Assembly: GCF_000374865.1 (NCBI RefSeq)
Contig: NZ_KB895452.1
Location: forward strand, 1 to 64,000
Direction: 5' to 3'
DNA length: 64,000 bases
Source: Arthrobacter sp. 135MFCol5.1
GTDB lineage: Bacteria > Actinomycetota > Actinomycetes > Actinomycetales > Micrococcaceae
This document shows positions 48,673 through 57,984 of the stretch, one piece after another. The notes beneath the pieces were generated by a model. The model was not told the origin of the DNA, did no database searches, and saw only the letters and a list, made by a program, of their open reading frames with translations. The first letter of the stretch is position 1. Each line of letters starts with the position of its first letter. The translations under genes were made by a program, and so were the position numbers.

Positions 48673-49681
48673 GCCCGCCGGTGTTCACTGCGTCCATGTC
48701 CGGGTCCCGGGGCAGCGCAAGTTCGCTGACGCTGATCTGGGACGGCTCGCCCAGGGACCTGATGACGGCGACGGCCTGGTCCGGGTGCGGCACGTGCACA
48801 TGCACCCGCCACCGGTACTTCCCGTCCGGGTCAACTCCGCCGCCCACCTGGCTCATGATGACGGACTCGCCGATTTCGTCCAGGCGCTGCCGGAGGGTGG
48901 CGGCGTCCAGCGGCGACAGGCTGATGGTGCACATGACTTCCACGCCGTCGGCGTCGGGCATGGCGGTGTGGATGTGGGGATCGGAGACGTCGTAGCCGTG
49001 CAGGCCGTCGAGGAGTTCGTTCTGCAGTTCCTCGCCCAGGACCGCCGAGCGCAGGCAGTCCAGGATGAGCAGCATTCCCACCCCGCCGGCATCGACGACG
49101 TGGGCGGACTGCAGGGCATCGAGCTGCTCTTCGGTGTGGATCACCGCTGCCAGGGCCCCCTCCACCGCGGCGTCCAGGGCAAGGCCCAGCGCGTGGTTGC
49201 TGTCGTCCCCGTCCTGGGCCGCGTCCACGGCGGCCGCGGCGCGGGCGGCTGCTTCCATGACGGAAAGCATGGTTCCGGGGACGGGATCGCTGAGGGCGGA
49301 CCAGGCGCGGATCTGGGCGCGGTTCAGTGCGGCCGACAGGAGCGTGGACGTCACCCTGGTGTGGCCGGCCAGGGGCTCGGCCGCTGCGCACAGGAACACG
49401 GAGAAGAGGGTGCCGGAGTTTCCCCGGGCTTCCTCCATGGCCGCCTGCCCTGCCGTGGCGAGGACTTCACCGACGTCCACCGGGGCGGGCTGGTCGTCGG
49501 CGAGCACCAGCGAGCGGGCTGCGGCGCGAACGGTGAGGTAGAGGTTGGTACCGGTATCGCCGTCGGCCACCGGGAAGATGTTGATGGCGTTGAGCCGGTC
49601 GCTGTGGTTGCCCAGGGCCGTTTCCGCCTTGCCCAGCCACCTCTTCATCGCCAGCGCGTTGGCGGCAACCTTAGTGTGCAA
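48662..49681 (-). CDS. DAK2 domain-containing protein
   Basis: A 339-residue protein with the DhaL/DAK2 ATP-binding fold, related to the N-terminal half of fatty-acid kinase FakA. Seen: NAINIFPVADGDTGTNLYLTV with the two aspartates that bind Mg-ATP, ARGNSGTLFSVFLCA, and DAGGVGMLLILDCL. It lacks the full C-terminal part of FakA, so a partial or divided system is possible; no FakB (DegV) gene is in the window. The TTG start at 49681 overlaps the end of thiL; an ATG at 49645 is an alternative without a clear ribosome site. Confidence 0.82.
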   Translation of the reverse strand: MHTKVAANALAMKRWLGKAETALGNHSDRLNAINIFPVADGDTGTNLYLTVRAAARSLVLADDQPAPVDVGEVLATAGQAAMEEARGNSGTLFSVFLCAAAEPLAGHTRVTSTLLSAALNRAQIRAWSALSDPVPGTMLSVMEAAARAAAAVDAAQDGDDSNHALGLALDAAVEGALAAVIHTEEQLDALQSAHVVDAGGVGMLLILDCLRSAVLGEELQNELLDGLHGYDVSDPHIHTAMPDADGVEVMCTISLSPLDAATLRQRLDEIGESVIMSQVGGGVDPDGKYRWRVHVHVPHPDQAVAVIRSLGEPSQISVSELALPRDPDMDAVNTGGHER

Positions 49682-50717
49682 AGTGATCCCATCCCCCGGT
49701 GTCCGCGGCCCGGCCCGCTATCAGGACGCCCGGGCCTTCGTCGGTTCCGAGTGCATGTACCGAGCCTATCGCAGTGAATCCGGGTGGCAGCTGAATACCG
49801 GCCGGGAAAGTGGCCAGCAGGCCGTGGTCCTCGCCGCCGGCCAGCACCCAGGGTGCCGGGTCCGCGTCCAGGAGGGTCGCGGCCGGGCGCAGCAGTTCGG
49901 CAAGGTGCGCCAGCCGGGCGGGATCGAGGTCAACGGCGACGTTGCTGGCGGCCGCCAGCCGGTGCCCGTCCCGCAGGAGTCCGTCCGAGATATCAAGCAT
50001 GGCAGTCGCCCCCGCCGCCCGTGCAGCCGGTCCTGCCCACAGGGGCGGCCGGGGCCGGCACTGCAGCTCGGGGTAGATCCGTTCGGCGGGGCCGAGGGTG
50101 TCCGCGGCGATGCCGGATTCCAGCAGGGCCAGGCCGGCAGCGGCGTGCCCGACGGTTCCCGCCAAGGCCAGGATGTCTCCCGGCCGGGCCCCGGAACGCA
50201 GGACAGCCCGGCCGCCGTCGAGCGATCCCAGGACGGCGACCGTCACGGAAATTTCGCGGCCTCGGCCCAGGTCCCCGCCGGCAACGGAACACCCGGTGGC
50301 TCCGAGGGCCTGGATTCCGGCTCTCAGGCCGTCCGCCAGGTCTTCCACCCAGCTGACCGGCGTGTCCACCGGCAGGGTGAGGCTGACCACCATCGAGGTG
50401 GCGGTGGCACCCATCGCGTTGATGTCGCTGAGGTTCTGTGCGGCGGCTTTCCACCCGACGTCGAATCCTGTGGTGCGGTAGCCGTTGGGCCAGAGGAGTC
50501 GGAAATCCTGGTCCTGGACTTGGGTGTCGATGCTGACCACGGCCCTGCCGTCCGGGGCAGCGACGATGGCGGCATCGTCTCCGGGGCCCAGCAGCGTGCT
50601 TGCCGTGTGGGAGCCCGCCATCCGCAGGCGCGGAAAGATCCGGGCCAGCAGGTCTGATTCGGAAAGGCCCGCGACGGTGGGCTGGCGGTCAACGCGGTTT
50701 CGGAGGTCTTCAGGCAC
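49671..50717 (-). CDS. thiL: Thiamine-monophosphate kinase
   Basis: A 348-residue enzyme that phosphorylates thiamine monophosphate to the active diphosphate. Seen: LLGPGDDAAIV, GWKAAAQNLSDINAMGATATSMVVSL and MLDISDGLLRDGHRLA, the conserved metal and ATP sites. The start is a GTG at 50717. It is not close to thiC, so thiamine genes are scattered. It overlaps the DAK2 gene, and diverges from the DUF3515 gene with a 69-base gap. Confidence 0.92.
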   Translation of the reverse strand: MPEDLRNRVDRQPTVAGLSESDLLARIFPRLRMAGSHTASTLLGPGDDAAIVAAPDGRAVVSIDTQVQDQDFRLLWPNGYRTTGFDVGWKAAAQNLSDINAMGATATSMVVSLTLPVDTPVSWVEDLADGLRAGIQALGATGCSVAGGDLGRGREISVTVAVLGSLDGGRAVLRSGARPGDILALAGTVGHAAAGLALLESGIAADTLGPAERIYPELQCRPRPPLWAGPAARAAGATAMLDISDGLLRDGHRLAAASNVAVDLDPARLAHLAELLRPAATLLDADPAPWVLAGGEDHGLLATFPAGIQLPPGFTAIGSVHALGTDEGPGVLIAGRAADTGGWDHFAH

Positions 50718-50786
50718 GCCACTACGCTACCGCGACCGGCCGACATCGTGTCCTGGCGGGGGCGCCGGCGGCGATAGGCTGGAACC

Positions 50787-51290
50787 ATGCACCATCCCCA
50801 GCTGCCCCTGACCGCCCGCGCCACCAGGATGGCAGTTTTTGGGGCAGTCGTTGCCCTGTCCATGACTGCGTGCTCCCCCGCCGTCGACGTTACCGCCGCC
50901 AAGGACGCGGCAAACCCTGCCTGCGCGCCGATGATGGTGGCCCTGCCGGATGCGATCGGCGATTCCCGGCTGCGAAAGACCAACAGCCAGGCAACTGCCG
51001 CGTGGGGTGATCCGTCGCTGGTCATCCTCCGCTGCGGCGTCAACGTACCGGGTCCGACGACGGACCGCTGTGTGACCGTCAACGGCGTCGACTGGGTCAT
51101 CAAGGAAGGCGACCCGGTGTGGACGCTGACCACTTACGGCCGGGAACCGGCCACCGAGATCCTGATGGACCCGGACAAGATCAGCTCCGCAACCGTCCTT
51201 GCGGACCTGGCAGGCGCCGCGGCGAAGGTCCCGTCGGTGCGGAACTGCGTGGGCCAGGAAGACCTGCAGAACCTCCCGCAGAGCAAGTAG
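50787..51290 (+). CDS. DUF3515 family lipoprotein
   Basis: A 167-residue exported protein of the actinobacterial family DUF3515, function unknown. Seen: a signal peptide with lipobox-like LSMTAC (Cys at about residue 29), then PACAPMMVALPD, WGDPSLVILRCGV and GVDWVIKEGD. Three further Cys residues may form disulphides. It lies between thiL and ddl, as in Mycobacterium, which hints at a link to the cell envelope, but nothing more can be said. Confidence 0.85.
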   Translation: MHHPQLPLTARATRMAVFGAVVALSMTACSPAVDVTAAKDAANPACAPMMVALPDAIGDSRLRKTNSQATAAWGDPSLVILRCGVNVPGPTTDRCVTVNGVDWVIKEGDPVWTLTTYGREPATEILMDPDKISSATVLADLAGAAAKVPSVRNCVGQEDLQNLPQSK

Positions 51291-51293
51291 GTT

Positions 51294-51325
51294 CTGCGGG
51301 CCCACCCACCGGGATGGGCCCGCAG
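51294..51325. terminator. Terminator between the DUF3515 gene and ddl
   Basis: A perfect 11-bp stem (51294-51304 with 51315-51325) with a 10-base loop lies between converging genes and can serve both. Confidence 0.7.
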
Positions 51326-51339
51326 TCCAGCCCGAGGCC

Positions 51340-52488
51340 TCAGCGGAGGCCGGTCTTCCGGTGCAGCGCCAGGTGGATGAGCTCATCGATCAGGTCTGCG
51401 TAGCCAAGTCCCGAGGCCGCCCACATTTGCGGGTACATGCTCTTGGGCGTGAACCCGGGCATGGTGTTGATCTCATTGATGATCAGCTCGCCGTCGGGGG
51501 TGTAGAAGAAGTCGATCCGGCTCAAGCCCTCAGCGCCCACGGCATCGAAGGCCAGCGCAGCGAGCTCACGTACCCTTGAGATGGCTTCCGCCGGAATGTC
51601 CGCCGGGCAACTCAGCGCGGCAGCATCGTCCTCGACGTACTTGGCGTTGAAATCATAGAACTCGTGGGTGCCGCCGGCGACTGATATCTCCCCCGGCATG
51701 GAGGTCCGGGGAGCGTCCGTTCCCCTGCCTTCCAAGACCGCGCACTCAATTTCGCGTCCCACGATTCCGGCCTCGATGACCAGTTTGAGGTCGTGCCGGC
51801 GTGCTTCCTCAATCGCGGCGTCGAGCTCGTCGAGGGAGTCCACTTTGGAAATGCCCATGGATGATCCAGCGCGTGCGGGCTTGACGAAGACGGGGAAGCC
51901 CAGCCGGTCCACCTGTTTGCGGACGGATTCGGGGTCATTGCGCCATTGCCTGTCGGTGACCGCCAGGTAGGGGCCAACGCGGAGCCCGGCGGCTTCGAAG
52001 ACCACTTTCATGTAGTGCTTGTCCATGCCGACGGCGGAAGCCAGGACGCCGGCGCCGACGTAGCGGGTGTCCGACAGTTCCAGGAGCCCCTGGATGGTGC
52101 CGTCTTCGCCGAAGGGTCCGTGCAGGAGCGGGAAGACGACGTCCACGGCACCCAGTTCCTGGGGTACTTCGTTGGGGGAAGCGACAATCAACTGGTGTTC
52201 GCCGCCGATCTCGGCCAGGGTCACGGTCTCGGCAGACGGCGAAACTTCCGGCAACGATGAGGCCGCCAGGGACCATTGCGCGGTATCGGCCGGTGCCAGG
52301 ACCCATTGCCCGGTCTTGGCGATCCCGATCGGGATGACCTCGTACTTGTCCCTGTCGATGGCGCCGAGCACGCCGGCTGCCGTCACGCAACTTACGGCGT
52401 GCTCGCTGGAACGGCCGCCGAACAGCACGGCTACCCGCGGTTTCCTGCTGCTCGCCGTTTCCCCTGTGGTGGGTGTGTCTTGGGACAT
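51340..52488 (-). CDS. ddl: D-alanine--D-alanine ligase
   Basis: A 382-residue ATP-grasp enzyme that makes the D-Ala-D-Ala dipeptide for peptidoglycan. Seen: RVAVLFGGRSSEHAVSCVTA at the start, FPLLHGPFGEDGTIQGLLEL, PVFVKPARAGSSMGISKV, and RIDFFYTPDGELIINEINTMPGFT. The Tyr of the last but one segment and the Ser-Met loop are typical of ligases making D-Ala-D-Ala. The start is 2 bases from the gpsA stop. Confidence 0.95.
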   Translation of the reverse strand: MSQDTPTTGETASSRKPRVAVLFGGRSSEHAVSCVTAAGVLGAIDRDKYEVIPIGIAKTGQWVLAPADTAQWSLAASSLPEVSPSAETVTLAEIGGEHQLIVASPNEVPQELGAVDVVFPLLHGPFGEDGTIQGLLELSDTRYVGAGVLASAVGMDKHYMKVVFEAAGLRVGPYLAVTDRQWRNDPESVRKQVDRLGFPVFVKPARAGSSMGISKVDSLDELDAAIEEARRHDLKLVIEAGIVGREIECAVLEGRGTDAPRTSMPGEISVAGGTHEFYDFNAKYVEDDAAALSCPADIPAEAISRVRELAALAFDAVGAEGLSRIDFFYTPDGELIINEINTMPGFTPKSMYPQMWAASGLGYADLIDELIHLALHRKTGLR

Positions 52489-52490
52489 GG

Positions 52491-53540
52491 TCAGTGATCG
52501 CCTTCAGGTTTCAATTCCCGGGACAGCAGGACGGGCCCCAGTTGGTCAACGGACAGCTTGCCTGCCAGCACCGCGACGACGGCGGCGGTGATAGGCATTT
52601 CGACGCCGAGCTTACCGGCAAGTTCGTGCACGGCCTGGCCGGACTTGATGCCTTCGGCGGTCTGGGTCATTTTGCGGCCCACCTCCTCCAGGGTCAGCCC
52701 CTGGCCGAGGAGCCGGCCGGCGGTGTGGTTGCGGGACAACGCGGATGAGCAGGTCGCCACCAGGTCCCCGAGCCCGGCAAGGCCGGCCATGGTCTTGGCT
52801 TCGCCGCCGAGGGCCAGCGCAAGGCGGGAGGTCTCCGCCAGGCCGCGGGTAATGACCGAGGCTTTGGTGTTGTCTCCCATTTCCTTGCCTTCGCAGATGC
52901 CCACGGCCAGCGCGATCACGTTCTTGACGATGCCGCCGATTTCGACCCCGACGACGTCCGACGTGGTGTAGGGACGGAAGTACGGTGCCGTGCAGGTCCG
53001 TGCGAGCCATCCGGCGGTCGCGGAATCCGTGCAGGCCACTACCGACGCCGTCGGCTCTTCGCGCGCGATTTCCATGGCCAGGTTGGGTCCGGAGACCACG
53101 GCGATGCGTTCGGGCGGCAGGCCCAGTTCCTGGCTGATGACCTCGCTCATGCGGGCATCCGTGCCAAGTTCGAGGCCCTTCATGAGGGATACGACGACGG
53201 CTCCGGGCTCGATCATGTCCTTCCACTCCCGCAGCTGCGGGCGGAGGGATTGGGCAGGGACGGCCACCACCACAAGATCGGCCCCGGCCAGCACCTCCCG
53301 GACGTCGGTGGAAGCGGTGATGCTGGCGGGCAGGACGATGTCCTTGAGGTAGTCGCTGTTGCGGTGGTCCCGGTTGATCTGGTCCACCACCTCGGCGCGC
53401 CTGCCCCACACCTTGATCCCGCGCGGGCTGCCGGCGGCCCCGGCTGCGTCTGCGAGGATCTTGGCGAAGGTGGTCCCCCACGAACCGGCGCCCAGGACAG
53501 CCACGGTCCGGGCCGATCCCGGCTTTCGGTCAACGGTCAC
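52491..53540 (-). CDS. gpsA: Glycerol-3-phosphate dehydrogenase (NAD(P)+)
   Basis: A 349-residue enzyme that reduces dihydroxyacetone phosphate to sn-glycerol 3-phosphate for phospholipids. Seen: VAVLGAGSWGTTFAKILAD, VSGPNLAMEIA and the catalytic Lys in GGIVKNVIALAVG, with NTKASVITRGLAE. It overlaps plsC by four bases and is followed by ddl, a conserved order. Together with plsC it supplies phosphatidic acid. Confidence 0.95.
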   Translation of the reverse strand: MTVDRKPGSARTVAVLGAGSWGTTFAKILADAAGAAGSPRGIKVWGRRAEVVDQINRDHRNSDYLKDIVLPASITASTDVREVLAGADLVVVAVPAQSLRPQLREWKDMIEPGAVVVSLMKGLELGTDARMSEVISQELGLPPERIAVVSGPNLAMEIAREEPTASVVACTDSATAGWLARTCTAPYFRPYTTSDVVGVEIGGIVKNVIALAVGICEGKEMGDNTKASVITRGLAETSRLALALGGEAKTMAGLAGLGDLVATCSSALSRNHTAGRLLGQGLTLEEVGRKMTQTAEGIKSGQAVHELAGKLGVEMPITAAVVAVLAGKLSVDQLGPVLLSRELKPEGDH

Positions 53541-54304
53541 TGTGCTTCCGTTTCCGGGCCGGGCTGTCCGCGGTCGATGAACCGGCCGTGCTTGGCTTGT
53601 TGCTGCTTGGCCGGATCCCAGCGTTCGGCCGGCGGCTGTTCGCCGCGGAGGCCCGCCAGCAGGCCGGTGATCGCGGCCATGATGACCTCGGTGGCTTCGG
53701 TCAGCGTCGCTTTGTCCAACGGGCGGCCGCTGAAGGCGCTGAGGTCCACCGGGTCCCCCACCACTACCCGGGAGAGCTTCCGCGGGAACACGTGGAACCG
53801 CTTGCCGTAGCGGGGGAACACCTCATGGGCGCCCCAGTGGGCGATCGGCACGACGGGAATTCCGCCTTCAAGGGCGAGCCTGGCCGCACCCGTATGGCCT
53901 TTCATGGGCCAGAGTGCGGGGTCGCGGGTCAATGTGCCCTCCGGATAGATGATGATTGCTCCGCCCTCGGCCACGATCTCCTGGGCCACCTGCAGCGACC
54001 GGTTCGCGCCCGTCGTCGAACGCTCAACGGGGACCTGCTTGGTGGCGTTCAGGAGCCAGCCCAGGCCGGGGACTTTGAACAGGCCGGCCTTGGCCAGGAA
54101 GTGCGGGGCACGCCCTTGGTTGTAAAGCATGTGGCCCACAACCAGGGGATCGATCTCGGTGCAGTGGTTGGGCGCGGCAATGAAGCCGCCGGCAGGCAGT
54201 TTCTCGGTGCCTTCCCATTTCTTGGCCATCATGAGGTTCAGCAGCGGGCGGGCGATCCCGGCGATGAACACAAACGTGGCCCTGCTTTTGGCAGTTTCCT
54301 TCAC
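53537..54304 (-). CDS. plsC: 1-acylglycerol-3-phosphate O-acyltransferase
   Basis: A 255-residue membrane-associated acyltransferase that adds the second acyl chain to make phosphatidic acid. Seen: the motif NHCTEID (NHxxxxD type, here NHxxxID), a hydrophobic N-terminal segment, PVERST, and YPEGTLTRDP. The NHCTEID motif has Asp four residues after His, as needed. It is coupled to gpsA and lies 9 bases after murA. Confidence 0.88.
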   Translation of the reverse strand: MKETAKSRATFVFIAGIARPLLNLMMAKKWEGTEKLPAGGFIAAPNHCTEIDPLVVGHMLYNQGRAPHFLAKAGLFKVPGLGWLLNATKQVPVERSTTGANRSLQVAQEIVAEGGAIIIYPEGTLTRDPALWPMKGHTGAARLALEGGIPVVPIAHWGAHEVFPRYGKRFHVFPRKLSRVVVGDPVDLSAFSGRPLDKATLTEATEVIMAAITGLLAGLRGEQPPAERWDPAKQQQAKHGRFIDRGQPGPETEAQ

Positions 54305-54313
54305 GGTCCGCCG

Positions 54314-55639
54314 CTACTTCGTGGTGGCGATGTCGAAGTCGGCACCGAGGCCGGCGAGCTTTTCGGTGAAGCGCTCGTAGCCGCGGTTGATGATGTCGAT
54401 GCCCGTGACCCGGGAAGTTCCGGTGGCGGCCAGGGCGGCGATGAGATGGCTGAACCCGCCGCGCAGGTCCGGCACGTCGATATCCGTTCCCTTGAGCTGG
54501 GTGGGACCGGAGATAACGGCCGAGTGCAGGAAGTTGCGCTGGCCGAACCGGCACGGGACGCTGCCGAGGCACTCCCGGTGGACCTGGATGCTGGCGCCCA
54601 TGCGGATGAGGGCGTCGGTGAAGCCGAAGCGGTTCTCGTATACCGTTTCGTGGACGATTGATACGCCCTCGGCCTGGGTCAGCGCGACCACCAGCGGCTG
54701 CTGCCAGTCCGTCATGAACCCGGGGTGCACGTCTGTTTCAAGGACCAGCGGGTTGAGCTTGCCGCCCTTGTGGTAGAACCGGATGCCGTCCTCGCCGATG
54801 TCCATTCCGCCGCCCACTTTGCGGTAGGTGTTCAGGAAGGTCATCATGTCGCGCTGGGATGCGCCTTCAACGAAGATGTCGCCGCGGGTAACCAGGGCGG
54901 CCGAGGCCCAGGACGCGGACTCGTTGCGGTCCGAGAGCGCCCGGTGGTTGTAGCCGCCCAGATCGCGGACGCCCTCAATGCGGATGGTCCGGTCCGTCTG
55001 GACGCTGATGATGGCGCCCATCTTCTGCAGCACGGCGATCAGGTCGATGACCTCGGGCTCGGTGGCGGCACCGGAGAGTTCCGTGATGCCTTCCGCGCGG
55101 GTGGCGCTGAGGAGGACCTGCTCGGTGGCTCCGACGGACGGGTACGGCAGCGAGATCTTGGCTCCGTGCAGTCCCTTGGGTGCCGAGATGTGGATCCCGC
55201 CGGGGCGCTTTTCCACGACGGCGCCAAACTGGCGCAGGACGTCCAGGTGGTAGTCGATGGGGCGGTCGCCGATCTTGCAGCCGCCGAGGTCGGGGATGAA
55301 CGCTTCCCCAATGGCGTGGATCAGGGGGCCGCACAGCAGGATGGGGATCCGGGAATCGCCGGCGTGCGCATCGATGGCGGTGCTTGAGGCCGTCTTCGCC
55401 GACGTCGGATCGAGGGTAAGGTCTCCGCTGACCGGGTCCTTCTCCACGGTCACGCCATGCAGCTTCAGCAGGGACGTGACGACCTCGACGTCCTTGATCT
55501 CCGGCACGTTGCGCAACACCGAGGGTTCGTTGCCCAGCAGTGCTGCCACCATGGCCTTCGGTACAAGATTCTTTGCCCCGCGGACGCTGACGCGGCCTGT
55601 AAGCGGGACTCCGCCGCGGATTGTCAGAACACTACTCAT
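54314..55639 (-). CDS. murA: UDP-N-acetylglucosamine 1-carboxyvinyltransferase
   Basis: A 441-residue enzyme that adds enolpyruvate to UDP-GlcNAc, the first step to peptidoglycan. Seen: RGAKNLVPKAMVAALL with the conserved Lys-Asn, the nucleophile Cys121 in PDLGGCKIGDRPIDYH, and DIDVPDLRGGFSHLIAALAA. Because the cysteine is present and not Asp, fosfomycin sensitivity of this enzyme would be expected. It leads the run murA-plsC-gpsA-ddl and begins after the leuCD terminator. Confidence 0.95.
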   Translation of the reverse strand: MSSVLTIRGGVPLTGRVSVRGAKNLVPKAMVAALLGNEPSVLRNVPEIKDVEVVTSLLKLHGVTVEKDPVSGDLTLDPTSAKTASSTAIDAHAGDSRIPILLCGPLIHAIGEAFIPDLGGCKIGDRPIDYHLDVLRQFGAVVEKRPGGIHISAPKGLHGAKISLPYPSVGATEQVLLSATRAEGITELSGAATEPEVIDLIAVLQKMGAIISVQTDRTIRIEGVRDLGGYNHRALSDRNESASWASAALVTRGDIFVEGASQRDMMTFLNTYRKVGGGMDIGEDGIRFYHKGGKLNPLVLETDVHPGFMTDWQQPLVVALTQAEGVSIVHETVYENRFGFTDALIRMGASIQVHRECLGSVPCRFGQRNFLHSAVISGPTQLKGTDIDVPDLRGGFSHLIAALAATGTSRVTGIDIINRGYERFTEKLAGLGADFDIATTK

Positions 55640-55727
55640 ATACCGGTTTCCTCACGATCACTAGCCCACAAATCCTTGCAAAGGCTCCAACCAAGCATAG
55701 GAGGTCGTGTTACCGAACCGAAATAAG

Positions 55728-55776
55728 CGGGCACCGGCGGCAGTCCGTGGCGGGGTATTTCCTGCCGCCGGGCCCG
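55728..55776 (-). terminator. Terminator after leuCD
   Basis: A 10-bp stem (55734-55743 with 55762-55771) is extended by 5 more pairs after one bulged A. It lies 11 bases after the leuD stop, with TTATTT following on the minus strand. It separates leuCD from murA; the gap 55640-55786 shows nothing else clear. Confidence 0.7.
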
Positions 55777-55786
55777 TTCCTGCGTG

Positions 55787-56389
55787 CTAGGACAGCCGGG
55801 CGGGAAGCGTCTTCGGCTTGAAGCTGGGCCGGGTGGCCTCGTAGGCCGTGATGTCGGCTTCATGCTGGAGGGTCAGCCCGATGTCGTCCAGGCCTTCCAG
55901 CAGCCGCCAACGGGTGTAGTCGTCGATCTCGAAAGGCGCCACGATGGGGCCGCACACGACGGTCTTTGACTCAAGGTCCACCGTGACTTCGGTTCCGGGC
56001 GCGTTTTCCAGCTCTTTCCAGATCAGTTCAATGTCATCCTGGGCCACCTGGGCGGCCAGTAGGCCCTGCTTGCCGGAATTGCCGCGGAAGATGTCGGCGA
56101 AGCGGGAAGACAGGACGGCCTTGAAACCGTAGTCCTTCAGCGCCCAGACGGCGTGTTCGCGGGAGGAACCGGTGCCAAAGTCCGGGCCTGCCACGAGCAC
56201 CGAACCGGTAGTGTAGGGCTCCTGGTTCAGGATGAACGAGGGGTCTTTCCGCCAGGCGGAGAACAGGGCGTCCTCGAACCCGGTCCGGGTGATGCGCTTG
56301 AGGTACACCGCCGGGATGATCTGGTCGGTGTCGACGTTGCTCTGGCGCAGCGGGACGCCAACGCCGGTGTGCTTGGTGAACTTTTCCAT
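55787..56389 (-). CDS. leuD: 3-isopropylmalate dehydratase, small subunit
   Basis: A 200-residue subunit that with LeuC isomerises 2-isopropylmalate to 3-isopropylmalate in leucine synthesis. Seen: the swivel domain with [15 protein letters not shown] and [23 protein letters not shown], which supplies substrate-binding Ser-Arg. It follows leuC by 9 bases and ends at a terminator. Confidence 0.96.
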   Translation of the reverse strand: MEKFTKHTGVGVPLRQSNVDTDQIIPAVYLKRITRTGFEDALFSAWRKDPSFILNQEPYTTGSVLVAGPDFGTGSSREHAVWALKDYGFKAVLSSRFADIFRGNSGKQGLLAAQVAQDDIELIWKELENAPGTEVTVDLESKTVVCGPIVAPFEIDDYTRWRLLEGLDDIGLTLQHEADITAYEATRPSFKPKTLPARLS

Positions 56390-56398
56390 GGTGCTGTC

Positions 56399-57871
56399 CT
56401 AGGCTGCGTGGCTTGCGGATGGGGTTTCGACAGGCTGAACCGCCGGCTCGGGAGCCGGGTCAAGGTCCGACGGCGAGCTGAGCGTGCCCCGGACGGCAGT
56501 GGCTGCTGCCACCACCGGGGAAACCAGATGGGTGCGGCCGCCCTTGCCCTGCCGGCCCTCGAAGTTGCGGTTGGAGGTTGAGGCGCAACGCTCCCCCACT
56601 TCCAGCTGGTCCGGGTTCATGCCCAGGCACATGGAGCAGCCGGCAAAGCGCCACTCGGCACCAAAGTCCTTGAAGACCTTGTCCAGCCCCTCGGCTTCCG
56701 CTTCGAGCCGGACGCGGGCGGAGCCCGGGACCACCAGCATCCGGATGTTGGGGTCCTTTTGCCGGCCGCGGATGATGTCGGCAGCGGCGCGCAGGTCCTC
56801 CATCCGGGAGTTGGTGCAGGAGCCCAGGAAGACGGTGTCCACGCGGATGTCCTTCATGGGCGTGCCGGCTTCGAGTCCCATGTACTGCAGGGCGCGCTCG
56901 GCAGCGGCCTTGGCGTTTTCGTCGCCGAAGTCCTCCGGTGACGGGACGGACCCGGACAGGGACACACCCTGGCCCGGGTTGGTGCCCCAGGTGACGAACG
57001 GCTCAAGCGTGTTGGCGTCCAGGTCCACCTGCACGTCGAAGGTGGCGTCGTCGTCGGTACGCAGCGTGTTCCAGTACTCGACGGCGGCGTCCCAGTCCGC
57101 GCCTTCAGGCGCGTGGGGGCGGCCCTTCATGTACTCGTAGGTGGTCTCGTCCGGGGCCACCATACCGGCCCGGGCGCCGGCCTCGATGGACATGTTGCAG
57201 ATGGTCATCCGGGCTTCCATGGAGAGCGCGCGGATGGCGGAGCCGCGGTATTCCAGGACGTAGCCCTGGCCGCCGCCGGTGCCGATCTGGGCGATCACGG
57301 CGAGGATGATGTCCTTGGCCGTGACGCCCGGGCGCAACGTGCCCTCGACGTTGATGGCCATGGTCTTGAAGGGCTTAAGGGACAGGGTCTGGGTGGCCAT
57401 GACGTGCTCCACCTCGGAGGTGCCGATACCCATGGCCAGCGCGCCGAAGGCGCCGTGGGTGGAGGTGTGCGAGTCGCCGCAGACCACCGTCATGCCGGGT
57501 TGGGTCAGGCCGAGCTGCGGGCCGACCACGTGGACGATGCCCTGTTCGGCGTCGCCGAGGCTGTGCAGGCGGACGCCGAACTCGGCGCAGTTGTTGCGCA
57601 GGGTCTGGATCTGGGTCCGGCTGGTGAGGTCGGCAATCGGCTTGTCGATGTCCAGCGTGGGGGTGTTGTGGTCCTCGGTGGCAATGGTCAGGTCCGGCCG
57701 GCGCAGCGGGCGGCCGGCGAGCCGCAGCCCTTCGAAGGCCTGCGGGGAGGTAACTTCGTGGACCAGGTGGAGATCGATAAAGAGGAGGTCGGGCTGGGCG
57801 TTGGCTCCTTCGCCGTCGCCTTTGCGCACCACGTGCGCGTCCCAGACTTTCTCGGCCAATGTCTTTGCCAT
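56399..57871 (-). CDS. leuC: 3-isopropylmalate dehydratase, large subunit
   Basis: A 490-residue aconitase-family subunit that binds the catalytic 4Fe-4S cluster. Seen: cluster cysteines Cys352 in FLGSCTNSR, Cys412 and Cys415 in [10 protein letters not shown], plus [15 protein letters not shown]. The ATG at 57871 is preferred over the one at 57877 because AAGGGAG is then 6 bases upstream. A Pro/Glu-rich tail of about 25 residues follows the domain. It diverges from an LtbR-type regulator. Confidence 0.95.
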   Translation of the reverse strand: MAKTLAEKVWDAHVVRKGDGEGANAQPDLLFIDLHLVHEVTSPQAFEGLRLAGRPLRRPDLTIATEDHNTPTLDIDKPIADLTSRTQIQTLRNNCAEFGVRLHSLGDAEQGIVHVVGPQLGLTQPGMTVVCGDSHTSTHGAFGALAMGIGTSEVEHVMATQTLSLKPFKTMAINVEGTLRPGVTAKDIILAVIAQIGTGGGQGYVLEYRGSAIRALSMEARMTICNMSIEAGARAGMVAPDETTYEYMKGRPHAPEGADWDAAVEYWNTLRTDDDATFDVQVDLDANTLEPFVTWGTNPGQGVSLSGSVPSPEDFGDENAKAAAERALQYMGLEAGTPMKDIRVDTVFLGSCTNSRMEDLRAAADIIRGRQKDPNIRMLVVPGSARVRLEAEAEGLDKVFKDFGAEWRFAGCSMCLGMNPDQLEVGERCASTSNRNFEGRQGKGGRTHLVSPVVAAATAVRGTLSSPSDLDPAPEPAVQPVETPSASHAA

Positions 57872-57954
57872 GGCCATCTCCCTTCACTGCTGTTTGGCTG
57901 TTGAGTCCAACTGAATCAGGACGGCTCCGCACTGCGCCAGCCGAAAGATTTGCA

Positions 57955-57969
57955 TCTCAGATATTGAGA
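57955..57969. promoter_or_regulatory. Palindromic operator in the leuC-ltbR gap
   Basis: TCTCA-GATAT-TGAGA is a perfect 5-bp inverted repeat with a 5-base spacer, flanked by TTGC and GCAA that add to the symmetry. It falls between a -35-like TTGCAT (57950-57955) and a -10-like CAATAT (57973-57978) reading toward the regulator. It is the likely site of LtbR binding, with effect on both divergent genes. Confidence 0.6.
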
Positions 57970-57984
57970 CGGCAATATCATTAC

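Noticed and set aside
52491-55639. A new cell-envelope gene cluster
   Set aside because: The genes murA, plsC, gpsA and ddl have known separate functions, and their order is conserved in many actinobacteria.
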